Assembly (NCBI GenBank): GCA_044377735.1
Contig: JBILYK010000004.1
Coordinates: forward strand, 36,776-100,775
Direction: 5' to 3'
Source of the DNA: Tabrizicola_A sp044377735
GTDB taxonomy: Bacteria > Pseudomonadota > Alphaproteobacteria > Rhodobacterales > Rhodobacteraceae
Length of the DNA stretch: 64,000 bases
Part shown: positions 8,866-17,101 of the stretch, in pieces
Layout of the letters: each line of letters begins with the position of its first letter
Position numbering within the stretch: the stretch's first letter is position 1
Translations under genes and position numbers: made by a program
The notes under the pieces: generated by a model
The model's input: only the letters and a program-made list of their open reading frames with translations
Told to the model about the DNA's origin: nothing
Databases searched by the model: none

Positions 8866-9704
8866 ATCATCGGTACGCTCTTGCTGTCCCAGATCCAGTT
8901 CGCGGCGAATATCTCGTTCCACATCCCGTTTCCAACGATCACCATCGCACTTGGCTGGGTGCTGTTGTTCTTCAAGCTGCGCTTGAATCGGACGCAGGAC
9001 CGCAAGTGGATGGATCTGTTCGTGTTCTGGGTCAAAGTCTTTGCGCTGTCCTTTGCACTTGGCGTCGTCTCGGGCATCACCATGTCCTTTCCGTTCGGCA
9101 CCAACTGACCGGGCTTGATGGAAGTGGTAGACAATGTTGCGGGCCCGCTTCTGGCCCATGAGGTGCTGACCGCAGGGGCACTGACGGTGGCCTGCTCATT
9201 CATTGGGGCGGGCTGGGTGATCTTCAAGGCGGACGGGGCGTTGCGGGTCAAGGCGGTTCATTGGGTCAAGGGCGGCATCTGGGGCGTGGTTTTGGGGATG
9301 GGGGCGGTTTGCGCCGCCACGCCCCCCATCTCACCGCGCATCTTTGACAAACGGTTCATCTTCCCCGAAGTGGTCGCGCTTGCCCCTCTGTCGCTGATGT
9401 CGGCCTTGCTCATGGCTCTTCTGTGGCCCTCGCTGCGGCGCCTGCCGCGACGCGATGACAGCTTTGCCGGGTTCCCCTTTGTGGGGGCCTAAGTGCTGAT
9501 GGTCTTGGGCTTTTCGCAAGAGCCTAGAGCCTTTACCCCTACATCGACCCCGAAAAGATGACGATCTGGCAGGCTGCGGCCGCCACCCAAAGCCCGTCGA
9601 TCGTCCTTGCCAACACGCGTGCACTGCGGCCGGGGATCTTGGCCTATACGGTGCTGGCCTCTGTCATCTTCCGCGGCAAGGCGACCAAGCTCAGCCAAGC
9701 CTGA
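8866..9704 (+). pseudogene. Decayed cytochrome bd-type quinol oxidase (cydA 5' end joined to cydB 3' end)
   Basis: Three stretches read as parts of cytochrome bd or cyanide-insensitive quinol oxidase. First, 8866-9105 encodes the N-terminus of subunit I (QFAANISFHIPFPTITIALG, FWVKVFALSFALGVVSGI). A TGA at 9106 replaces the conserved Trp of FGTNWPG, and the same frame goes on with GPLLAHEVLTA to about 9175. There the sequence jumps to the C-terminal half of subunit II (GAGWVIFKADG, ATPPISPR), stops at a TAA (9490), and after a frameshift near 9520 resumes as LYPYIDPEKMTIWQAAAA to ATVLASVIFRGKA-like sequence ending at the TGA at 9702. An internal deletion, two or three stops and a frameshift make it non-functional. 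No start codon is evident. Confidence 0.85.
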
Positions 9705-9726
9705 TCCGCGACCGGTCCAGCGGCGA

Positions 9727-10893
9727 TCAGGCCGCAGGCAGCCGCGCCTCGACCATCCCCGCGTACCAGCTTGACCCAAATGGAATGGCGCTGTCATCAA
9801 AATTATAGGCGGGGTGATGCACCATCGCGGTGTCGCCATTGCCAAGGAAGATATAGGCGCCGGGGCGTTCCAGCAGCATAAAGCTGAAATCCTCGGCCCC
9901 CATCAGGGGCGCAGTGTCGGTGTCGACCTTGCCCGAGACAGCCCGCGCCACATCAGCCGCAAAATCGGTATTTTCCGGGGTATTCACCGTTACCGGATAG
10001 CCGCGCGTATAGATCACCTCGGCCTTTGCGCCCAAGGCAAGTGCTGTGCCCTCGGCAATCTCTCTCACCCGGCGTTCGACAAAATCCTGCACGCCAAAAT
10101 CCATCGTTCGTGAGGTGCCCTTCATCTTGACCACCTGAGGGATGACATTATGCGCCGTGCTGTCGGTGGCCACGGTGCAAACCGAGACAACCACCTGCTT
10201 CAACGGGTCAACCCCGCGCGAAGCGATGGTCTGCAAGGCCACGATGATATGGGCCGCGACCACCGTGGTATCGATGCAATCATGCGGCTTGGCCGCATGG
10301 CCACCTTTGCCTGTGACCACAATTTCAAACTGGTCCGCCGCCGCCATCATCGCACCTGGGCGAATGGCAAACTGGCCCAAGGGAATGCCCGGCATGTTGT
10401 GCATGCCGTAGACCTCATTGATGCCCCAGCGGTCCATCATGCCATCGGCGCACATTTCGCGCCCACCGCCGCCGCCCTCTTCGGCGGGCTGAAAGATCAT
10501 CACAGCTGTACCGTCGAAGTTCCGGGTTTCAGCCAAATACTTGGCCGCGCCCATCAGCATGGTCGTATGCCCGTCATGGCCACAGGCATGCATCTTGCCC
10601 GGCACCTTCGAGGCATAATTCACCCCGGTCTGCTCATGAATCGGCAGCGCGTCCATATCCGCGCGCAACCCGATCACCCGGCCCTTGGTATCGGTCTTGC
10701 CCTTGATCACCGCGACAACCCCGGTGCGGCCAATGCCCTCCACCACCTCGTCACAGCCAATGGCGCGGCAGAATTCGGCCACCTTGGCGGCGGTGCGGTG
10801 CACGTCGAACAACAGCTCGGGGTTTTCGTGGAAATCGTGGCGGATCGCGGTCAATTCCGGCAGCATCTCGGCAAAGCGGTTCTTGGGCGGCAT
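9727..10893 (-). CDS. M20-family amidohydrolase (hippurate/amino-acid amidohydrolase type)
   Basis: A 388-residue cytoplasmic metallohydrolase of the M20D amidohydrolase group (hippurate, N-acyl-amino-acid and IAA-conjugate hydrolases). It starts PPKNRFAEMLPELTAIRHDFHENPEL, the usual N-terminus, and carries the metal-binding block HACGHDGHTTMLMGAAKYL, the catalytic FQPAEEGGGG segment and the C-terminal MGAEDFSFML motif. The ATG at 10893 was chosen because GGAG lies just upstream and because it matches the family N-terminus; the frame is open to 10938. It is downstream of, and codirectional with, an Hsp70-like gene and an M20/FAD gene pair. Confidence 0.88.
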   Translation of the reverse strand: MPPKNRFAEMLPELTAIRHDFHENPELLFDVHRTAAKVAEFCRAIGCDEVVEGIGRTGVVAVIKGKTDTKGRVIGLRADMDALPIHEQTGVNYASKVPGKMHACGHDGHTTMLMGAAKYLAETRNFDGTAVMIFQPAEEGGGGGREMCADGMMDRWGINEVYGMHNMPGIPLGQFAIRPGAMMAAADQFEIVVTGKGGHAAKPHDCIDTTVVAAHIIVALQTIASRGVDPLKQVVVSVCTVATDSTAHNVIPQVVKMKGTSRTMDFGVQDFVERRVREIAEGTALALGAKAEVIYTRGYPVTVNTPENTDFAADVARAVSGKVDTDTAPLMGAEDFSFMLLERPGAYIFLGNGDTAMVHHPAYNFDDSAIPFGSSWYAGMVEARLPAA

Positions 10894-10974
10894 GTCGGGT
10901 CTCCTTTTGCGGTCAGCCTGAGCCAATCGCGCGGGCACCGCAAGCCCCCGGCGCTGGGCGATCTGACCAAAGTC

Positions 10975-12225
10975 TCAGGCGAAACGCCGCCGCGCCTCAA
11001 GCGCAAGCCCCGCCCCGACCGAGCCAAGCATATCCCCCGTCGCCACCGGCACACCGGGCAGCACGCGGGCCACCAACGCGCGCAAGGCGGGCAGGTCGGA
11101 TGATCCGCCGGTCAAGAACACCGTCCCCACCTGCGACGGTGTCAGCCCGCCTTCGGCCACCACCTCCGCCATCAGCCCGCCGATCCGGTCAAGGCCCGAT
11201 GCCAAGCATTCGGCCAACCTCTCGGCACTCGCCATCGGGTTCGGCCCGCCGGTAATGGGGTGCAACTGCATCCGATGCGCGGGCAAGGAGGACAACGATA
11301 TCTTCGTCGCCTCCACCTCCATGGCCAGCGCATGACCCGCGCGCATGCCCACCACATGGGCAAAGCGGCCCACCAGATCGGCGCGGTCGGCGTCGACCAA
11401 CAGCGATTTGATCTCTGCCGCCTTTTTTGGGGTGTACAGGCTGTTGATCCGGTGCCATGTCGCCAGATCAAGAAAATAGTGGTTCGGAACCAAAGTCTTG
11501 CCGTCATTAAGACTGCTGCCGTGGCCCAGGTGCGGCATCACCTCGGCCAAAGACAGGCTACGGTCAAAATCCGTCCCACCCAGCCGAATACCGCCATTGC
11601 CCAAGATGTCAGCGGCCCGGTCCGCCGCCCGCGCCCGTTCGGGCGAGACGCGGACCAAGGACACGTCCGAGGTGCCGCCGCCGATATCGACGATCAACAC
11701 GATCTCTTCGCGGCTCACCCCCGCCTCATACTGCAAGGCCGCCGCGATGGGTTCGAACTGAAAGGCAATGTCCTTGAACCCCACTGCCGCCGCAATCTCG
11801 GCCAGCCCGGTTTCCGCCGCCTGATCGGCCGCGGCATCACCATCAACAAAATGCACCGGGCGGCCCAGAACCACCCGGCCAACGCCCGGCGAATTTTCCT
11901 CAAGAACGTCACGCATATGCTTGATAAATTTTGACAATACATCACGGAACGTCACCGCACGGCGACCGACGACCGTGCGCTCATCAACCAACCCTGACCC
12001 CAGAGTTGATTTCAGCCCACGCATCAGGCGGCCTTCTTCACCCTCGATATAGGCGGCCAAGGCCGCACGCCCGAAAAGTGCGGGTCCGTCTTCGGCCCAA
12101 AACACCGCAGAAGGCAGCGTCAGGTGCGCATCCTCCAACGCGATCAGTCGTGCGGGTCCAGTTGGCCCCGCCAGCGAGACCGTAGAGTTGGATGTGCCAA
12201 AGTCGATGCCGCAGAACTCGGTCAT
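10975..12225 (-). CDS. Hsp70-family ATPase lacking a substrate-binding domain (YegD-like)
   Basis: A 416-residue protein with the actin-like ATPase fold of Hsp70. The phosphate-1 loop is IDFGTSNSTVSLA near the N-terminus and the phosphate-2 motif is IVDIGGGTSDVSLVRV; the adenosine motif is VFLTGGSSDLPALR near the C-terminus. At about 416 residues it is much shorter than DnaK (about 640) and ends after the nucleotide-binding domain, as in YegD-type proteins. Its role is not established; it may act as an ATP-dependent regulator or chaperone. It sits between an M20 hydrolase gene (81 bases downstream) and a FAD oxidoreductase gene (67 bases upstream) on the same strand. Confidence 0.88.
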   Translation of the reverse strand: MTEFCGIDFGTSNSTVSLAGPTGPARLIALEDAHLTLPSAVFWAEDGPALFGRAALAAYIEGEEGRLMRGLKSTLGSGLVDERTVVGRRAVTFRDVLSKFIKHMRDVLEENSPGVGRVVLGRPVHFVDGDAAADQAAETGLAEIAAAVGFKDIAFQFEPIAAALQYEAGVSREEIVLIVDIGGGTSDVSLVRVSPERARAADRAADILGNGGIRLGGTDFDRSLSLAEVMPHLGHGSSLNDGKTLVPNHYFLDLATWHRINSLYTPKKAAEIKSLLVDADRADLVGRFAHVVGMRAGHALAMEVEATKISLSSLPAHRMQLHPITGGPNPMASAERLAECLASGLDRIGGLMAEVVAEGGLTPSQVGTVFLTGGSSDLPALRALVARVLPGVPVATGDMLGSVGAGLALEARRRFA

Positions 12226-12292
12226 GGTCTTTCCCCGCGCGAAGCGCCCCTCATAGGGGCCGCATCGGCGGCGTCTAGTGAAAAGTGCCGCG

Positions 12293-13636
12293 CTATAACC
12301 CGCGCGCCACTTTCAACGAGGACCCGTCCCGGAACCGCGACAGCCGAAAGCGCGATAAGTCATGCCCTGGATTGCGTCCGCGCACGAGATCCGCCACCAC
12401 GCGCCCCAGACCCGGACCAATGCCAAAGCCGTGGCCAGACAAGCCCGTGGCGATCACCAGCCCTTCAATCGGAGCGCGGTCGATCACCGGCACCACATCA
12501 GGCATGGTGTCGATCATCCCGGCCCAAGCGCTGCGCAGCTTGGGTCGGCCAAGGGCTGGCAAAGCGGCGGCAAACTCGTCCTGAACGCGGCCCAGCGTGG
12601 CCATGTTCGGTTTGGGGTCCAGTATCCGCAGCTGTTCAAACGGCGACACCTCATCACCCTGCCAGCCCCGCGCGGTGCGCCAGCCGTCCGGGTAATGGCG
12701 CGGCGCTGTGGCGCGAAACCGGGTCTTGCGCCAATCGGCCTTAAGCGTGGGCAAGTATTTGAAAACGTGACGAAACGCATCGGGGCCAAGGAAGAAATCA
12801 TGGTGCGATCCCGGCGCGATCGAATAGCTGCCATCCTGCCTGCGGCGAAAGGCAAACAGATCATCCGCCGCATTGCCGGCAAAGACCTCGGGCATCGGTT
12901 CGGTCTGCGCGACAGACGCCAGCACCGACAGCTGCGGAATCTCCACCCCCTCGGCCCGCAGGAACAAGGACGACCACGCGCCGCCCGCCACCACGACCTG
13001 ATCACAGGCGATGCGGCCCTGTTCGGTGTAAACCCCGGTGATGCGCCCACCCGCAAGGTCCAGCCGCCGCACAGCGCAGTCCTCCACAATCACCGCGCCC
13101 CGCGCCATCGCGCCTTCAGCAAGCATCGGCACGGCCACCCAAGGCTCGGCCCGGGCGTCAGAGGCGGTGAACATGCCACCCAGCCAAGGTGCTGCAACCC
13201 CGGAAACGCGCGCCTTGATCTGATCGGGGGACTGCATCACCGTATCAAGCTGATGCACCATCGCCTGCTTTCGCCAATCCTCAAATCCGGCCATCTCGGC
13301 CTCGGTTCGCGCCAGATACATCACCCCCTCTTGGCGAAAGCCAAGCCCGGCACCAAATTCAGCCGACAGGCCTTGCCAAAGGCGCATGCTTTCCACCATG
13401 ATCGGCAGTTCGGCCAGATCGCGACCCTGCTGGCGGATCCAGCCCCAGTTGCGGCTGGACTGCTCGCCCGCAACCCGGCCCTTTTCGCATAAGACCACCC
13501 GAACCCCGGCCTCGGCCAGATACCACGCGGTCATCACCCCCATGATACCGCCGCCGATGACCACCACATCGGCCGCCTCAGGCAAGGGCACTGCAAACCG
13601 TGCCGGGCGCGCCAGAGAGATCGGAAAGTCGCTCAT
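12293..13636 (-). CDS. FAD-dependent oxidoreductase, DadA/D-amino-acid-oxidase-like
   Basis: A 447-residue member of the DAO superfamily that oxidises amines or amino acids using bound FAD. The dinucleotide-binding motif is VVVIGGGIMGVMTAWYLAEA (about residues 26-45), followed by an acidic ribose-binding position (LCEKG), and SRNWGWIRQQGRD matches a subset of opine/glycine/sarcosine oxidase-like proteins. The C-terminal GLVIATGLSGHGFGIGPGLG is the typical FAD-closing motif. The ATG at 13636 overlaps the stop of the upstream M20 gene as ATGA, so the two are translationally coupled. Together they suggest deacylation of an imported amino-acid derivative followed by oxidation; substrate unknown. 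Confidence 0.88.
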   Translation of the reverse strand: MSDFPISLARPARFAVPLPEAADVVVIGGGIMGVMTAWYLAEAGVRVVLCEKGRVAGEQSSRNWGWIRQQGRDLAELPIMVESMRLWQGLSAEFGAGLGFRQEGVMYLARTEAEMAGFEDWRKQAMVHQLDTVMQSPDQIKARVSGVAAPWLGGMFTASDARAEPWVAVPMLAEGAMARGAVIVEDCAVRRLDLAGGRITGVYTEQGRIACDQVVVAGGAWSSLFLRAEGVEIPQLSVLASVAQTEPMPEVFAGNAADDLFAFRRRQDGSYSIAPGSHHDFFLGPDAFRHVFKYLPTLKADWRKTRFRATAPRHYPDGWRTARGWQGDEVSPFEQLRILDPKPNMATLGRVQDEFAAALPALGRPKLRSAWAGMIDTMPDVVPVIDRAPIEGLVIATGLSGHGFGIGPGLGRVVADLVRGRNPGHDLSRFRLSRFRDGSSLKVARGL

Positions 13637-14790
13637 GCGCATTCAGCCAGCAGCCGCTCCATAAACCGTTGGCCTGCTTGAAACTCTGAGACTTCAAGAT
13701 ATTCATCCGGCTGATGCGCCTGTGCAATATCGCCCGGACCGCAGACGATAGCGGAATAGCCCGCCTCCTGAAACTGCCCGGCTTCGGTGCCATAGCTGAC
13801 AACGCCAGTTGCATTGTCGCCGGTCAGGCGACGGGCAATCGACTCGGCCTCACCATCAGCCTCAGGCACCAATGCGGGCACGCCAAAGAACCGCTCCAGA
13901 TGCACCCCCGCCTCCGGGCGCACCGCCTTCAGCGCCGCATCCAGCCGCGCGACCTCGGCCTCAAAGACCCCGGCATGCGCCTCCACCTCTTCGCCTGGCA
14001 CCACCCGCATTTCCACCGCAAACCGGCAATCGGCGGCGGTGATGTTATGCGCCGTCCCACCCGAGATCATGCCGACATGCAACGTCGTGAAGGGCGGATA
14101 AAAGGTTGCCGCAACTGGGGTAGGCCCAAAGGCCTGAATTTCTGCGTTTCGATCATTCACCCAACCAATCAGGCGCGCGCCCTCCATGATGGCCGACACG
14201 CCATAGGGCAGAAGCGAGGAATGCACCTCAAACCCCTTCACATGCACATGGAACCCGGTGCCGCCCTTATGTCCGGTGATGATTTTCATATTCGACGGCT
14301 CGCCAATCAGCGCGGCCGACCCTTTGGGCAAAACCTGCCCCATCGTCTCGATCATCGGCGGCGCGCCCGTGCAGCCCACCTCCTCATCATAGGAAAGCGC
14401 CAGTTGCACGGGCCGCCGGACACCCGTCTTTTGCGCCCGAACCAAGGCCCAAACCGACAAGGCGACATAGCCCTTCATGTCACAGGTGCCACGCCCATAA
14501 AGTCGGCCGCCCCGCTCAACGACAGTCCAAGGGTCAGAGGTCCAGTCCTGCCCATCCACCGGCACCACATCGGAATGACCCGACAAGACCACCGCCCCGT
14601 CAATGCGCGGCCCGGCATGGGCCATTAACGCCGCTTTCTGCCGATCCTCGTTCCAATGGCGGTGACATTCGATGCCATGACCGGTCAGATAGCCCTCAAG
14701 CCAGTCGACCAGCGCCAGATTGCTGTCACGGCTCACGGTGGGAAAAGCCACCAACCGTTCCAACACCTGACGCGACGTCAATTCTTCCAT
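13633..14790 (-). CDS. argE: Acetylornithine deacetylase-like M20 peptidase (ArgE type)
   Basis: A 385-residue zinc-dependent deacylase of the ArgE/DapE/M20 family, which hydrolyses N-acetylornithine or similar N-acyl amino acids. Metal and catalytic motifs are visible: LSGHSDVVPVDGQDW, GRGTCDMKGYVA, LSYDEEVGCTG and VSYGTEAGQFQ. The length matches family norms. It is the first gene of a minus-strand unit (this gene, FAD oxidoreductase, possibly the Hsp70-like and second M20 genes) and is divergent from a peptide ABC transporter. That context favours a catabolic deacylase as much as arginine biosynthesis, so the argE symbol is by family only. Confidence 0.85.
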   Translation of the reverse strand: MEELTSRQVLERLVAFPTVSRDSNLALVDWLEGYLTGHGIECHRHWNEDRQKAALMAHAGPRIDGAVVLSGHSDVVPVDGQDWTSDPWTVVERGGRLYGRGTCDMKGYVALSVWALVRAQKTGVRRPVQLALSYDEEVGCTGAPPMIETMGQVLPKGSAALIGEPSNMKIITGHKGGTGFHVHVKGFEVHSSLLPYGVSAIMEGARLIGWVNDRNAEIQAFGPTPVAATFYPPFTTLHVGMISGGTAHNITAADCRFAVEMRVVPGEEVEAHAGVFEAEVARLDAALKAVRPEAGVHLERFFGVPALVPEADGEAESIARRLTGDNATGVVSYGTEAGQFQEAGYSAIVCGPGDIAQAHQPDEYLEVSEFQAGQRFMERLLAECA

Positions 14791-15033
14791 GGCAACGCCT
14801 CCCTATTTCTTGCGGCGAGGGTGGCGCTGCCTCCGGTCGCTGTCAATCCATGGCATTTCGCCCGGCCTTCCCGGCAGATTGCCGCGCCCTGCGGGCAGAT
14901 TGACGCACAGAAACAGGGTTGATAGGTGCATCAAAATCGGAAAGACTTGCCGGATCGTGTTTGGCGAAACCGCATGGAAAAAGCGGACAAACCGTCAAAA
15001 ATAAAATAAAAACAAATGCCTGGGGAGTTACAT

Positions 15034-16056
15034 ATGCCCGATGGGGCCGCGCCCGTCCTTGATGTCAGGGGGCTGAAGACCGTGTTCCGCACCCGCGGGG
15101 GCGAGATTCACGCTGTAAACTCGGTCAGTTTCCACCTGAACCGGGGGGAAGTGCTGGGTGTTGTGGGCGAAAGCGGCTCGGGCAAGTCAGTTACCATGAT
15201 GAGCCTCATTGGCCTTCTCCCCTCTCCCCCTGCCGAAATTCGCGGCGGAGAGGTGATGCTGGGCGACCAAGATCTGTTGAAGATCGGGGCCGAAGATTTG
15301 CGTCATGTGCGGGGGGCAAAGATTGGCTTTGTATTCCAAGATCCCATGACCAGCCTCAACCCGGTGTTCACCATCGGCATGCAGATCATGGAGCCCTTGC
15401 ACGAGCATATGGGCATGGACAAGACCCGCGCCGAAGCCCGCGCGGTTGAGCTTTTGGACCTCGTCGGCATCCCGGATGCGCGCAGTCGCCTGAAATCCTA
15501 TCCGCATCAGTTTTCTGGCGGCATGCGCCAGCGCGTGATGATTGCCATCGCGCTGGCCTGCAACCCGGATGTGCTGATTGCCGATGAGCCGACCACGGCT
15601 CTGGATGTGACAATTCAGGCCCAAATCCTTGAACTGGTGAAGGACCTTCGCCAAAAGCTGGGCATGGCGATCATCTGGATCACCCATGATCTGGGCGTCA
15701 TCTCCGCCGTGGCCGACCGGGTGATGGTGATGTATGGCGGTCAGGTGGCTGAACATGGCCCGGTGAAAGAGATTTTCGCCAACCCTCGCCACCCCTACAC
15801 GCGGGCACTTCTCAAAACCATTCCGTCAATTTCGGGTGCCCGCGAGGCGCGGCTGCAAGTGATCGAGGGCCAGCCGCCCATTCTGAATGCCGCCCCCACC
15901 GCTTGCCCGTTCCGCGCGCGCTGTGGCCATGGCATGGCGATCTGCGAGGCAGAAAACCCAACCCGTCGCGCCATTGACGGCGCGGCTTTGGGTCATGGCC
16001 ATGACGTCGCTTGCCATTGGTCGCCCGCCCCCAGCCAAGGGGGCCGCGATGCGTGA
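15034..16056 (+). CDS. Peptide ABC transporter ATP-binding protein (DppD/OppD type)
   Basis: A 340-residue cytoplasmic ATPase of the dipeptide/oligopeptide importer family. Walker A is GESGSGKS, the signature is FSGGMRQR and Walker B is VLIADEPTTALD; the C-terminal extension carries the cysteine pattern CPFRARC...C found in this subfamily. I start it at 15034 because GGGGAG lies six bases upstream; an in-frame ATG at 15016 has only A-rich sequence before it. The stop overlaps the next ATPase gene by 8 bases. It is the first of five adjacent genes encoding a complete importer, in the unusual order ATPase-ATPase-binding protein-permease-permease. Confidence 0.93.
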   Translation: MPDGAAPVLDVRGLKTVFRTRGGEIHAVNSVSFHLNRGEVLGVVGESGSGKSVTMMSLIGLLPSPPAEIRGGEVMLGDQDLLKIGAEDLRHVRGAKIGFVFQDPMTSLNPVFTIGMQIMEPLHEHMGMDKTRAEARAVELLDLVGIPDARSRLKSYPHQFSGGMRQRVMIAIALACNPDVLIADEPTTALDVTIQAQILELVKDLRQKLGMAIIWITHDLGVISAVADRVMVMYGGQVAEHGPVKEIFANPRHPYTRALLKTIPSISGAREARLQVIEGQPPILNAAPTACPFRARCGHGMAICEAENPTRRAIDGAALGHGHDVACHWSPAPSQGGRDA

Positions 16057-17101
16057 CAGCGCGACAGAACCTTTGGTGCAGGTCGAAGACCTTAAGATGC
16101 ACTTTCCGATCTACACCGGCCTGTTTCGCCGCCACACCGGCGATGTAAAGGCGGTCGATGGGGTGTCCTTCACCATTCAAGCCGGGGAAACCCTTGGTCT
16201 TGTCGGCGAATCCGGCTGCGGCAAATCCACTGTGGGCCGCGCGATTTTGCGGCTTTATGAGCTGACCGCAGGCCGTGTGGTGATTGAAGGCGAGGATATC
16301 GCCACGCTTGACGCCGAAACCCTGCGCAAGAAACGCCCCTCGATGCAGATGGTGTTTCAAGACCCACAAGCCAGCCTGAACCCGCGCATGACGCTTTCGG
16401 CGATCATTTCTGAGCCGATGGTGGAACACACCCGCATGACGGCGGACGAACGCCAAGCGCGCGTTTTTGAACTGATGGATGCGGTCGGCCTGAACCGCCG
16501 CTTTGCCAACCGCTATCCGCATGAGTTTTCCGGCGGCCAGCGTCAGCGCATCGGCATTGCGCGCGCGCTTGCGCTGAACCCGAAATTCATCGTCTGCGAC
16601 GAACCGATTGCCGCGCTGGATGTGTCCATTCAGGCCCAAGTGGTCAACCTTCTGGAAGACTTGCAAGCGAAATTCGGGCTGACTTATCTGTTCATCAGCC
16701 ACGATCTGTCGATGGTCCGCCATATCGCAGACCGGGTGGCGGTGATGTATCTGGGCCGGATTGCCGAGCTTTCCCCCCGTGATGACCTTTACGCAAAGCC
16801 CCTGCACCCTTACGCCGAAGCGCTGTTGTCGGCGGTCAATGAACCCGATCCGAACCGCGCCCGGCGCGAACGGATCATCCTAAAGGGTGATGTGCCCTCC
16901 CCCGCCAATCCACCCAAAGGCTGCAGCTTTTCCACCCGCTGCCCAAAGGTCTTTGACCAATGCCGCATCACGCGCCCCAACCTAACGCAGGTTGAACCGG
17001 GCCGCTTCGTGGCATGTCATATCTATACCCAAAACACGGACGCCGGACCAACCGGCGCACCTGAGGTTCCCGAGCTTAACCAACAAGGAGAGACGACATG
17101 A
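16049..17101 (+). CDS. Peptide ABC transporter ATP-binding protein (DppF/OppF type)
   Basis: A 350-residue second ATPase of the same importer. Walker A is GESGCGKST, the signature FSGGQRQR and Walker B FIVCDEPIAALD; the C-terminal domain contains the CSFSTRCPKVFDQC cysteine cluster typical of OppF/DppF proteins. The true start is the ATG at 16049, which overlaps the upstream stop as ATGCGTGA; the open frame extends back to 15887 only as an out-of-frame shadow of the first ATPase. It pairs with the preceding ATPase to energise the two permeases. Its stop overlaps the binding-protein start as ATGA. Confidence 0.93.
   Translation: MRDSATEPLVQVEDLKMHFPIYTGLFRRHTGDVKAVDGVSFTIQAGETLGLVGESGCGKSTVGRAILRLYELTAGRVVIEGEDIATLDAETLRKKRPSMQMVFQDPQASLNPRMTLSAIISEPMVEHTRMTADERQARVFELMDAVGLNRRFANRYPHEFSGGQRQRIGIARALALNPKFIVCDEPIAALDVSIQAQVVNLLEDLQAKFGLTYLFISHDLSMVRHIADRVAVMYLGRIAELSPRDDLYAKPLHPYAEALLSAVNEPDPNRARRERIILKGDVPSPANPPKGCSFSTRCPKVFDQCRITRPNLTQVEPGRFVACHIYTQNTDAGPTGAPEVPELNQQGETT

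Noticed and set aside
8778..9161. A 127-codon plus-strand frame at the start of the oxidase remnant
   Set aside because: It is out of frame with the subunit I similarity and shows no family; the remnant is better described as a pseudogene.
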